NCBI RefSeq assembly: GCF_019649055.1
Contig: NW_026570224.1
Location: 1,364,001 to 1,428,000, forward strand
Reading direction: 5' to 3'
DNA: 64,000 nucleotides
Source of the DNA: Paramacrobiotus metropolitanus
Lineage: Eukaryota > Tardigrada > Eutardigrada > Parachela > Macrobiotidae
This document shows, piece after piece, positions 13,389-25,357 of the stretch. Both the position numbers and the translations under genes were made by a program. The number at the start of each line of letters is the position of its first letter. The stretch's first letter is position 1. The notes beneath the pieces are model-generated. The model was not told where the DNA came from. It saw only the letters and a program-made list of their open reading frames with translations, and searched no databases.

Positions 13389-16300
13389 CTTTCGCTGATT
13401 GATTTGGAATTCATCATGACTTTAGTAATAAAAGTTCAGTTTTTAAACGATACCGATCCGTTTTCGAGTACACAGTATCCAGAACCAACTAGACCGCCCG
13501 ATTTTTCATTCGATGATTCCATTCCGCTGTCAGAGCAAATAGCTGCAGTTCATCGGTTGTTGAGACCCCCTCAAAGAGTAAGACATTTTAAGACTTGCGT
13601 TGATAACATTATTTTTAACGAATCTATTTAGAGCTGCATTTGCATTAACATTATTGTGTTTATGATAAACAGATGAAACAGATCATTAACTTAAAGGTAT
13701 GACCATGACCGTATGAGCAATATTTTCTAAAAGCTTTCTGACAAAAATTTTGGTCATAGGCCACGACCAGCGATTGAATTGACTTTTCTTCAGTTTTAAA
13801 TGCGAACATATCTGCTTATTAACTTTTTGTCCTTCCTTCGATTGAGCGTTGGGTAATTGTTAACTTAATTTTGTGGTTTTAGACGTCTTGTTATTACGGT
13901 ATTCTGGTGAGGTTGAAACGGCTGTCCTATGTAAAGCCGCACTGCCGCAGCATCGTTAATGGCTCGTTACAGTATCGTCGTGGGTTCCTCATGATCAACA
14001 GAGCAGATAGTTTCAGTGGCTTAGTTGCTGGCGTTCAAGTGCGCATGCGCGACAGATCTCCAGAAATCTGCATGCGGAAGAGTTTGTTTGCAGGACGTAT
14101 AACGGAGAAATAGAACGGTTTATTTTTAGTGTCAGATTTCCAACCAACTGTCATCCATACTTTGAACGTTCTGAGATTGGGACAGGCTCTGCACCAGGGC
14201 ACCAGCGCAGATGCAGCGCTTTCATTGCGAATTTTCTTCAATGGAGCCTGCGGCTTTCTGTGCTAATAGCTGGTTTCGAATACTGTACAGTTTTTGTCGA
14301 ACTATAATTTTTGACCTAGTGCTTAACTGCTTTGGTCAGAAGTCTTCGTGCAAAATAGAAAAGCGAAATTGTTTTTATTGTAAATTAATGAGAAAATTAT
14401 GGCAGAAAAGATACCGGTGTGTTTATTTGTAACTAATGATTTGCACATCGCAAAACACAGTACTTACTGTGTACCGGCAGCGCCGCTAAGCGCTATCGCA
14501 GTACATGCTACACTTACAAATTAAGGCTGAATAGTTCAAACAAAGTCGGTGAATAATTCAGAAAAAAATTTTATTTTGGCATCGACATTTTCTGTTTTGG
14601 AGCTTTAAGTTTTTAACGGTACGCATTTGTCAGATGCCCATTAGCAGGTGTTTCGGTCCTAAACAAGAAAAAGTGTGTCTTGGCACTAGAATTTTTTTTC
14701 ACGAAATAGGGTTATTTCTGTGCAGGTTTCTGATTATCACTTACTCTGTGATCAGTGTTAGCTCGATTAGCAAGTGTAAACATTCACTGCTATACCTGTA
14801 AATCTGCGGCAGTTTTGCCATTGTCAGCTAGCAGGTGCAAACATTTCACCTCTCAATACGTGTACTCAAGCGTGGCTGAAGCTGCGAAAGCTTTTTTGCT
14901 GATACGATGTATTCAAATGGCACTGGCTGATACATCTTTTTCATTGACTGCTCAGAAGTTTTGTTACCGGTAAGGGCAGAAAGCCGTTCTTAATCAGAAA
15001 AACTTTGACAATGTAAAGCAGCTGCAACAAAAAATCTAACACACAGAAATTTTACAACAGGAGTATGTTTTCTATTTTATCCTGGCCAGGTAGTATTTCC
15101 TCGTTGAATCTGTATGGATAGAATCCAATAAGACACCTTAGACACGTTTTTTGCCCTTTTCAGTATGGGAATTGTGAATGAATTCCAGAACCGTAAATAC
15201 AAATTTAGTTGCAGTATCTGTACTTACTAGTAGATCTGACAGTTAATGGTAAATCATTTAATTTCGTTGGTAATACATAATTGTATTCTGTGGAGCGTAG
15301 TCCTGTTCGGTCAGAACTGGTGGCAGCAAATGTTCGCGAAGAAGACTTACCGGCTTCCTGCTTTACAGGTTGACGACTGTGCCCTACAGTTGTGGCGGTA
15401 CAATGACGCCGGTCAGCTGGAAAACTCCTCGTATCTTGATCTTGAGTCAAGTATTGACGAACAACGAGAAGAATTTGACGGCTTCTTCCATAAGTATGTC
15501 AATGCTTTATGGTTTACGTCTGGCAGCATCAGTGTTGTCTACAGTCTACCTTACGCTGTGTACGAGTGTAAACAAAAAAGCACTTACGGTTATGAAACGG
15601 GATACCGTATGGGTTTGCAGGGCGTTTCCTTTGCATCTATTAATACGATTCACTTGAAGTCTTCACGCTCTTTTCAAATTAGATGAAAAAGCAGACTTAA
15701 TATTAATTATGTAATTATAGACTGTTTGTGTTATGAAATATTCCTAATGTCAGATACAGCGTCGACTTTGTATTTTGATTCATAAGATTCCCTTCGCTCT
15801 TATTTAGACAGCTCATTTGGCAGATTATTTGCTTAGTACAGCTTGCTTTTTATTTTAATGACCGTCGCATCTTCGTAACCTACAGTTGATTTGTGAGTTT
15901 TGTTCAGTGGAAACTTTCACGAATCCGAGCATGTCTCCCAGTTGTGTCTCTGGTTGCAGTCGTCGGAACGCCATGATATTGCGGACATCATTAACGGTTC
16001 GTGTGCATACAATCGTCGGTAAGTGCAAAATGTAAATTTGCCGTTATACAATAATTTATTTAATATAATGACCATGTTATATAGCAGAAGAGTGTTGAAC
16101 AATTTTTAACCAGGTTTATGCCACAAAAATTTGATTTTTTCTTGTGCTGGAATTGTTTGACGTATCTGTAGTAGTGATTATTAACGTTCTGCGATATGGT
16201 ATTTTTATGCTTATGACCGGTCATGGTGTCGCAAAAACATTGAAGTTGTGTAATTATGCGGCTAGTCATGAACCATATGATGTGAATTCCACGCAAAGCG

Positions 16301-19300
16301 GAGGCGTTGCGGTGCATAAGCATCAGTTGTTGTCATTCATATGTTTAAAGTTGGGTACCACATTGGTCGTAGTTGTTGACCATTTTGTTATGTTTCTAGA
16401 AAAGCTTCTACACTCAGATGGACGGGAGTTAAGAAGGGCTTTGTTTTCCCTTAAGCAGATCTTCCAGGCAAGTGTTGATATGTTTTTACGCCCATGATAA
16501 ATATGTATGACAGTGAATACTGTATGTATGTATAATATCTATATATGTTAGAATTTTAGTAACACTTGTACTAATGTGTGTTAGCTCGAATTTACGTTTA
16601 CATTGTATTCGGGTGCAGATGAGTGATCGCTAAGATTAATCTAAGTAAATTGCGCAAAATTGAGGGAAAAATTAGTGTGTTTTTACACTGCTGACAAAAT
16701 TGTGCTTGCAGGATGATAAGGATCTTGTACATGAATTTGTTACACATGATGGGTGAGATATCTAAAGAGGTTGCGGGAAGAGATAAAACATGATTCTAAT
16801 GTTTTGCTTTGTAGATTGGATTGTTTAATGAAAGTCGGAAGCGAAGCCGATCATAACTATCAGAATTACATTCTGCGAGGTACGCCAGGTCACCTTTTAA
16901 TACTTATCGTGAGCTTTGTGGCGCCGATTAAAAAATTTGTGGTTTTGACGTGGGTAAAGATTCCGCTATTCTTGCAGCACTTGGTCAAGTGATGTTGTAC
17001 GTGGACGGGATGAACGGCGTTATCCAACATAACGACACAGTCCGTTGGTTGTACACACTTCTTGGCTCTAAGGTTAGTTTCAAGTGCCAGCTGTCTGAAC
17101 GGTGCATGAATAGTGTTTTGAATATAGAATCGCTTTGAAAGCAGAAGGCGCTTGGTTTAGTTTTCTTAAAGTAGGATGCATTTTGTGGTCAGACATGTAG
17201 CTTCCCGGAAGCAGCTTGTTTTCGTTTTTTGCAGTACCGTCTTGTGCAAAAAACTGCGTTGAAACTTCTCTTGGTCTTTGTGGAGTATGCTGAAAGCAAT
17301 TGCGAACTCCTGGTTGAAGCTATTGAAGCGGTTGACAGAGTCAGTCGCGAGAAGCCATGGTCAAATGTAATGAAAATTTTAAGCGAAAAAGATCCCAGCG
17401 ATCCGGAACTGCTCGTCTTCGCCATGACACTGATCAATATGGTAATGAGATTCGAAGCCAGGCGCTGCTTCCGTAGCATTGTTTTCGTGTTTATGGTTTG
17501 TACGGCTATCTTAACAGTACAAGTAGACTGTTGGAAACGTTGATTGGTTGAGCACATATTTTAATTGATTGTTGCTTTATGTTGCGAAAAGATCAGTTAA
17601 CGGCATCTTATGCTGAACTGTGACACATGTGTTGAAGAAAAGTCAGTGATCCATTTTAAGATTCTGCGAGACTTTGATTCGCGTTTAGAAAATAGTAGTT
17701 TATAGTGTACTGAAACGTATTATGACTTGGTACCGGTTGTTCATTATATTGAATCGAAAATGTGCCTGCCTAAATGCCTAAATGTGAACTATTGTGTATC
17801 GTTTTTGACAGACCGTGCAAGGCATTCCAGACCAGGATACCTTTTATGACGTCGTCGACCATCTCGAAGAACTGGGTATGCTTGATGCTTGCGAATATCA
17901 TAAAAAGCGAAAAGGCTCGGATATGGAATTAATACAGCAGATCGAAATATATGATGTGAGTGGGTGCATCCTTGATAGTGCTTGTATCGGTTGTATGTAC
18001 CTTCGATTCCTTTACCCGCTTTCGTTCTGTTAGGCTGTGCTGAAGCATGAGGATGGTATGAAAAGTGCCTTACCCGATCAGCCGAACATTCGACAGCTTC
18101 CTAGGACCAAGAAAGCCGGCGAAGAACGAAAGAGTCGTCGACATGGCGGTGCCGGGCCAGAACAAGTCAATGGAAAGCCGAACGGTCATTCGTCCAAACC
18201 GATTTCTTTTCTGCAACCTGAAGCTGCCAAAACTCAAGTGCCTGCATCCCCGTCCACACTGCGAAAGCGATCTGAATCACCTTATGCGGATCCTGGGGAT
18301 ACACGACGGAATCAGTTGACAACGCCTTCGCCCAACCGTGCCAGAAAAGTGCCTTATGACCGAAACGACTCAGGATCGTCAGTGGCTTCCAGTACGTACA
18401 GTCCAGTGTCCACTTCTGCAGACTATAATGCCGTTACCAACCACGCACCTGGGAAGACTGTGGAAGCGGGAAGAGGTGAGCTTTGTGAGCAAGTTTACTG
18501 TTTGTTATTCTCGATCGTTACTTTGTATCAGAAAGCCAGAAAAGTTCTCTGAGTTTGGTCTGAAATTTTACTTCCAAACTAGGTGCGCCACGCCGATATG
18601 GTGAAGTTGCTAAGCCCGCTGCTGAGCCTCCTAAACCATCGCCGACATCTCCTTTTACGCGTCCTGCACCGCCCGGTATGGGCGTCAAGCCCACGGTGAA
18701 TGAGCCTGCACCAGAGCCCGGACGCCGTGATTCCATTATGACTGAGAAGAAAAGTTTTGCTATGGGTATGATGTACGCGTCTACCCCGGATAAATCTACC
18801 TCCCCCACTCCGCAGCCACCTGCGGTTTCTCCAGCAGTTGCACCGTTCAGATATCCCGTCCCAGGGGCTGCGCCGGCACCTGTTGCTCCTGCAGCTCCAG
18901 CTGGTTCACTTGCTGAAAAACTGGCCAAGGCGCGTGGTGGCCTAACAGCCGCCCCTGAGGTACCAGATGCAGCGCCTGCGCCACTACCAGCGACTTCGCC
19001 TACGGCTCCCATGACTGCCAAAGCCCAGGCTGCCGCTATAGCTGGTGCTATTACTAATAAGAACCTCAGTCGAGGATTATCGAAGATTGACGAGCCGGGT
19101 GCGCCATCCGCAGCGCCAGCACAAAAGTCTGAGACCGATTTACTCTGGGAAGATCTGGAAAGGACCTTCAAACGACCCCTGAAACTTAACGAAATGGACT
19201 TCACTGACCTTGTAGCCGGGGATGATCTCGACGTGCTTGCACCTCAAGCGATGATGATGGGCGCAGGCGGTGGTCCCCCACCGCCCCCGGGTGCTCCACC

Positions 19301-21869
19301 AGGACCCCCACCACCTCCTGGCTTCGGTCCGCCGCCACCTCCTCCCGGTTTCGGACCTCCACCACCACCAGGAGCTCCTCCTGGTACTTCCTTGACGAAG
19401 TCTTGGTCAGCTTTTTCTAATCTTATTTTCTTGTTTTGACAGGTCCGCCCCCTCCTCCTGGATTTGGGCCTCCTCCGCCTCCGGGTTTAGCCCCACCTCC
19501 TCCCGGACCTCCGGGAAGCAGGAGTGCCTCCCCCGCACCGGGTGGGAAACCTGGCAAGAAAATGGTCAAAGTCTTCTGGAAAGAAACGAAAAATCAGCCA
19601 TTACCGCCTGTGATTGCTAAAGAAGGAACAATTTGGGACAATGTTAAACCGGTCGAAATTGATAAAACAAAACTGGAAGCCTTATTCGAGGCAAAGCAGA
19701 AAGAATCTGCCAAGGTTTGTGCAGCAGTCCATGTTACGCGTCATTTAACAACTGATCTCGCTAATTATGCGGGTTTTTGTTCTTGTGCGTCGTCATCACA
19801 CACGACTTTTGTTTGACTAACAGGTGGAGGTAAGGCATAACCTTGAATCACTAAACTAATATGGACTTGGAAAACTGTGTTCACATTTCGCTATTGTTGT
19901 CTACAACAGGCCACTACCGATAAGAAAATCAAAGATGTCGTCGTTCTGGACAATAAGCGATCAAACGCCATTAACATCGCATTGACCAAGTTACCACCGG
20001 CTCGAACTATTAAGACAGCAATTATGAAGATGGACAGTACGATCATGAGCAAAGAGGGGATTGAGGTAAGCCTTTTCAAGAGTTTGATTTTTGAATCGGC
20101 TAAATAATGTTTCGGTGGTTGATGTGTCGGGATTTTGCAACATCTGTGTGACAAATTCAAAAACAGTAAGCGGTATGCCTACGAATTATTAGTAAACGAG
20201 GATTTTCTGTATGTTTCGTGCACAGTTAATTTTGTTTGCAGAAAATACTTTCTGGTTTGTTACCAACCGATGAAGAGAGGACCAAAATTTTGGATGCTCA
20301 AATGGCGAACCCTGAATTACCCTTGGCTTCGGCAGAACAGTTTTTGATTACCTTGACTACTGTTACTGATCTGGTTCCGCGGCTGAAGTTGTGGTTGTTT
20401 CAATTGGATTTCCCCAATATTGAAAAGGAGGTTGCTGAACCGCTCTTAGATCTGAAACTCGGCATGGAAAAGCTTAAGAAAAGCGCAACGTTCAAGAATA
20501 TTTTGGGCATGTTACTAGCAGTGGGCAACTTCCTGAACGGTGTAGAGGCCAAAGGTTTCCAGATTGATTTCCTGACTAAAGTTCCGGAAGTGAAAGATAC
20601 AGTGCGGAAAGAGAGTCTTATGCATCACGTTTGTGACATGATGCAGGAGAAATTCCCACAGTCCACTGATCTGCATTCGGAACTGGGAGAAATCTCACGC
20701 TGCTCCAAAGTAGACTTTGATGATCTGAAGACGAGTCTCGATAAAATGGAAACGGAATGCAAAGCGTCTTGGGATCACTTGAAGGCGATCGCGAAGCACG
20801 AGCAAGGAGAAATGAAGCAGAAGTAAGGTTTCCGTGATAAATGATATTTTTATTTATTGGAATGGGTCCAATTTTCCAGTGAGCTGTTATCTGACTAACC
20901 AGTAAATCAGAGTAATTGCCGATCTGTACAGGACAACTTCTTCTTCGCAGTCTACAATAATTATAACAAAACGGATAACAGCCTGGTTTGACTTCCGTCA
21001 TTTGCAGGATTACGCAATTTTTGAGCGATGCGGCGGAACGGATTATTGTTCTAAAGATTGTCTATACGCGTGTGATGAACCGGTTAGTTAGTATACGGTT
21101 TATGCTTTATTTGCATTATCAGCCTTTCAGTTGGGTGGCACTGAAGAATTCTGCATAATTTCACAGTTATCACAAATTCCTGATATGGATGGGCCTTCCG
21201 ATGTCCCAATCAAAGGAGACAAAGCCGCATCAGTTTTGTAAAATAATTAGTGAGTTCGCTTTGGAGTACAGAACCACACGGGAGAAAATAAAAGAAAAGG
21301 GCCAGTCAAAGATTAAGTACAAAGATCGCAAGCGAACGCGCGGCAAGCTTATTACCGAGGTGAATCTAATTTGTTTAACTTACATGCTACTGTTAGAATA
21401 TGCAGCTTGTATTTTCAATATTTTGCTGTTTGTTTATTTTGCTGTTTGTTTGGATGCATGTTGTATTTTGAAAATCGAAGTCAGTGATTAATTTTTATGA
21501 TTCATTTTGTAGACGGATAATTTCGCTGGTACTTCACCGACACCTGGTGCTCATCCAGAAGATAAAGCTCTACAAAATCTTCTGAAGAACGGCACGGCTA
21601 ACGATAGCAAAGTGGCGAATACTCACGGTGTGAAGGTGCGCACTCGGCAGTCCTTTGAGCCGGCCAAGCCAGCTATTGCACAGGGTGCCAGTGATGACAC
21701 GGAGGAAGAGGATGCGATGCTAGAGAGTCTGGTGAAATCTGCCACTGGTAGCCGTAAAACTCCTGCCGATAGAGCCGACAAGAAAAAGCAACCGTCACGG
21801 ATTGTTAATCGCAAATCCCTGCGCCGTACACGAACGCTGAAGCTGGATGAAGTCGATGGGCCGCAGTAG
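13389..21869 (+). CDS. FHOD: FHOD-family formin core (GBD-FH3-FH1-FH2-DAD)
   Basis: An actin-nucleating or bundling formin of the FHOD1/FHOD3/Fhos type, acting on stress fibres and sarcomeres. Exons placed: 13389-13577, 15369-15493, 15960-16018, 16400-16467, 16712-16752, 16815-16879, 16978-17072, 17235-17441, 17812-17955, 18034-18475, 18583-19383, 19443-19714, 19910-20065, 20242-20822, 21008-21082, 21167-21359, 21513-21869. All junctions are in phase. The N-terminal GBD motif [12 protein letters not shown] is followed by the FH3 array ([35 protein letters not shown]). The proline-rich FH1 is split by a 59-nt intron. FH2 runs from KVFWKE through [16 protein letters not shown] and [10 protein letters not shown]. 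The DAD ends with [12 protein letters not shown], the basic segment that carries ROCK sites in human FHOD1. From the Met at 13416 the short form is about 1,280 aa, close to human FHOD1 and FHOD3; with the upstream exons it exceeds 3,490 aa. One intron uses a GC donor (CAG|gcaagt at 16468). Confidence 0.95.
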
Positions 21870-22614
21870 TTGGGCCGAATAGATTTTATGGCTTTTTATT
21901 TGTAGAGATTAATTATTCTTCGTGTCACAAAAAGGGATTGCGATATTTGTAATCTCTTGACGCGCATTTTTTTGTGATTAACCCCCAAATTTTTTGTGCT
22001 TTTTGCTCCGATTTTGCCCTAATCAGATTTGCGAAGTTACTACGTACTAAGTGTTCTTCTTATACTGCAGTAGTATTTTTGGCCTTTAGATATGCTGCTT
22101 TGCTCATCCGGTTCATTTGAATATTTTATGATGGTTTTAACTTGTATATAGATCTTTTGGGTTCGAGCTGGCCGTTTGCTCGTGGTTTGTGTAGTCTTGA
22201 GCTTTGATAAAACAATTTAAAGAATTAAAATCCGTTATTTAGACGTTAGCTACTTAATACCACTGTCAGTCAACAATGTGAACCACGAAGATACAAAACA
22301 TCATAAAATGCAACCGTATCATTACGGTGGTAATACAGACTACAGGGTAATACAAAGGAGTAATATGTTGTAGACATCTAGCAGAAGTATCTACAACGTA
22401 CAATATATTATGTGCGACGATCATTAATAGACGATCGGCCGACATTCACAGATGCTAGTTCCTTCACAGGTCTTCCTTCTGCCACTGGCCCACTGCCCAG
22501 ATACTGTATTAGTGTAGTATGGAGTACTATGAAGTATGGACATGTATATTGTTAGTGCTTCTACTGGGTGCCCGATAGCAAGCCGTCAACCATCAAAACA
22601 CCTTGTAATTTTAA

Positions 22615-22620
22615 AATAAA
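22615..22620 (+). terminator. Possible FHOD polyadenylation signal
   Basis: A canonical AATAAA lies about 745 nt after the FHOD stop codon, in a 1.15 kb stretch (21870-23019) where I see no other gene. A closer signal may exist in variant form, so this assignment is tentative. Confidence 0.35.
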
Positions 22621-23019
22621 CATTGTGTTACCAATGATCAGATTATAAATGACCGGCACCATAAACATGCAAAGTTGGCACCGGCTGCCGCACCGCGAAA
22701 GATGACATGCAGGTAGCGCCGTACTTGTAAAACTGTTGTGCTACAGACTCCGACAGTTTGCCGTTATGATAACCTCATGGACAGTGCTGAGAAATACACC
22801 CATGTCCGAGGTTAACCAACACATGGAATAGTGATGCAAATTTTTGTGTGTTCAAATCTGTTGCTACCTCGGATTTAAGTATTTCTTCGTTCATTTGCTC
22901 TCATCGCTTCTCGTTATTTCGATACTACTCAGCTTAGCTATACTCAGCCGGTTTTCTGCTTTGGTGGGACAAGATGGAAATGTGGTAAACCGGAAGGAAT
23001 TTTTGGACTAACAATAATA

Positions 23020-23914
23020 ATGGGGATGTCTCAGCGCAACAGTGTATATATAATATGGGTGGTGATCGTGGTGTTGGTGACCATGGCGGAACAAGGTAAG
23101 CAAGTACACACGGGAAATTACCACGCTTTACGCGGAAGACTGCCGCAAAGCAGACCTCATTCGATATATAATAATTAATTGTCGTTGTCTGATATATTTT
23201 AGGTCGTCTGTCTTATATATATGCAAACATATTTTCGTTGGTGAAAAACAAAACCAAATTAATTTTAACCAATTATAATGATATTCGTTTTAAACTGCTG
23301 CTAATATTTGTTATATTGTTTTTCAATATTTGCTGTATTGACTTTTATCGAATAAGAATGCATAAAATTATTTAATACCAACTCGCATTGTTTAAAGCGA
23401 CTAAGAAACATTTCTTTTGGTTATTTAAACTTTGGGCTGTGTTAGGGGTCTGCTTGCACTGCTATCAGTGTGACAGTGACATACATCCTGGATGCACCTT
23501 AGCCCCTAAACCCGAAGCCCTAGGGGAATACCTGATTGACTGTACCGGGATATCCAACGTGACACAGTGCGTTAAAACAGTTGGACCTGCAAGTATGGCG
23601 CTATTTAATCAAACTTCAATGTAACAATTAAATTTTGCAGTTAGGTCTTTTTAATCAGTCCGGTTCATGATATTGAGCAATAAATGTGTGTAGAGATATT
23701 CAATACTTACTTGTTATGATTGTCATCTCCAGGTAAAATCATACGCGGCTGTTCGGCAGTGATGTCAACGGAATCCCGATGCACTTCAGAGCGAGGACTG
23801 ATCATATGTACATGCGATACCGATTTATGTAATAACTCGCATCGTGCGAAATGGCGCGTGGGCATTATTTATTCCGGCTTTTTTCTTTTTTCGCTTTGTT
23901 ATAATTATGTTTGA
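23020..23914 (+). CDS. Ly6/uPAR three-finger protein, probably GPI-anchored
   Basis: Three exons (23020-23095, 23446-23592, 23733-23914) join in phase to give 134 aa. A hydrophobic signal segment (IIWVVIVVLVTM) is followed by the mature start CLHCYQCDSD, internal cysteines, and the family's closing signature CTCDTDLCN. A hydrophobic C-terminal tail (YSGFFLFSLCYNYV) would serve as a GPI-attachment signal. Three-finger proteins of this kind sit on the outer cell surface and often modulate receptors or septate junctions; the specific partner cannot be told from sequence. The gene converges with another Ly6 gene 670 bp downstream. The start is the ATG that opens the signal segment; an ATG two codons further in is an alternative. 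Confidence 0.8.
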
Positions 23915-24579
23915 AACATTGGATTCGAGTCAAAAATTTCTATCATTCTGTCCACAATATTGATCATATCCTGAAAATCTGTTTATCTGCGCGCCGCCGA
24001 AAAAAAATCAGTGCTTCTTGACTAACAGTGATTTCTTCGTTATTTAGCAATGAGCTATGTACTGTGCACTGTCTTTCCTGTGATACGGTTCCGCCATGAT
24101 GCGATATTAAAACTAGTACTATGTTGCTCTTTTGATTATTACATGCAGAACTGTTTGTGCCTCCAAAATATGTAGCACTGAGGAGCATTCTACAAAGTCC
24201 AAGGATGCTAGCCAAAGTGTTAAGTTGAGTATCAGCTGTTGTTTAAGTGCGCTAACGGTAAAAACTAACTCGCCGCAAATCCAGTATGTTGCGTCAGCAA
24301 ATATTCTCTCCCTTAACTGCCGCTTTACATAATGACACTATTAAGGCAGAGGCACATAAAAATAAAACATTTACGCAACTCTCTTCTGGCAAGTGACTAG
24401 ATTTCGCATAAAACATGCTTATAAATGCATTCTAAAGTTATCACTATGCAGTATGCACTTGCCCAAGAAGCACACTGTACACGAACACAAGATCTGTTCT
24501 CACATGGAAGAAATACAGTATTTGTACAGATAGTTGTACTGTACATACATATGCTAACAATAAGTTCAACTCATAAATC

Positions 24580-25357
24580 CTACAAATATTTTATCAGAGC
24601 CAGTGTGAACGGGAAGACTGTGAGGAAGCTCCAGGAAGTACGGGATGATGTATTGCACATCTCTACTTTGCAAAGGCATTGGCGGTTTCCGTCTTTATAT
24701 TCGCACACTTGATCGTTAGAAATCGGCAGCTTAGTCTGATCGTAGTAACAACCCCGCCATATATGTCCTAAAATTTGGTAAATCCAACATTCAATCAAAA
24801 CTCATTGATAAATTTTGCTATAACGGAAGTGTGTACACAAAACTACAAAATTAGTATACTTGCTCTTAAGAAAATTACGCCGCTGTTTCAAATTGTTACT
24901 TGCACTGCACTTTCTCATACTGATAAAGTAGACCTAATACTAGGGAATCACGTTATTAATTTTTACTTACCATCTTTATAATAGATGACGGCGCAGGAAT
25001 TGTACGTATCGGCTCCATCTTTGTTACAATGCTGTACGAAGTTATCCCGGCAATTGTAGTTATTTTTGCAGGCAGAACTCAGAGTCTCACACACTCTTCC
25101 ATCGTTGGCGTTGCGGCTATTACATGACCAACAGCGTAGATTGGCAAACTCTAGTAAGGATCAGTGTCATTACTGTTATACTGCATAACTTCATAACTGT
25201 TATACTGCTATACTGCATAACTTCGATCGGTGCAAAAAACTTGTAAATCTGGTAAGCAGTCATCTTTCAAATTGTGCAATGTCCTACCTGCTGCTCCTGT
25301 GGCGAAATGTACTACAGCCAGGACAGAAAAGAATACTTTGAGCAAAAGACTGAGCAT
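24580..25357 (-). CDS. Second Ly6/uPAR three-finger protein, probably GPI-anchored
   Basis: Exons 25288-25357, 24971-25150 and 24580-24767 (minus strand) join in phase to give 145 aa. A signal peptide (SLLLKVFFSVLAVVHF) precedes the mature domain, which starts RCWSCNSR. Paired cysteines follow, then the ending CLCKVEMCNTS and a hydrophobic tail (SFLTVFPFTLALIKYL), probably for GPI attachment. The exon phases (1, then 1) match those of its convergent neighbour at 23020-23914, so the two are probably an old tandem pair, one of them inverted, although identity is low. Intron 1 contains a short direct duplication of ACTGTTATACTGC-ATAACTTC near 25165-25225. Confidence 0.8.

Noticed and set aside
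24496-24504. CSL-like GTTCTCACA near the Ly6 genes
   Set aside because: About four such matches are expected by chance in 64 kb, and the nearby genes have no Notch link.
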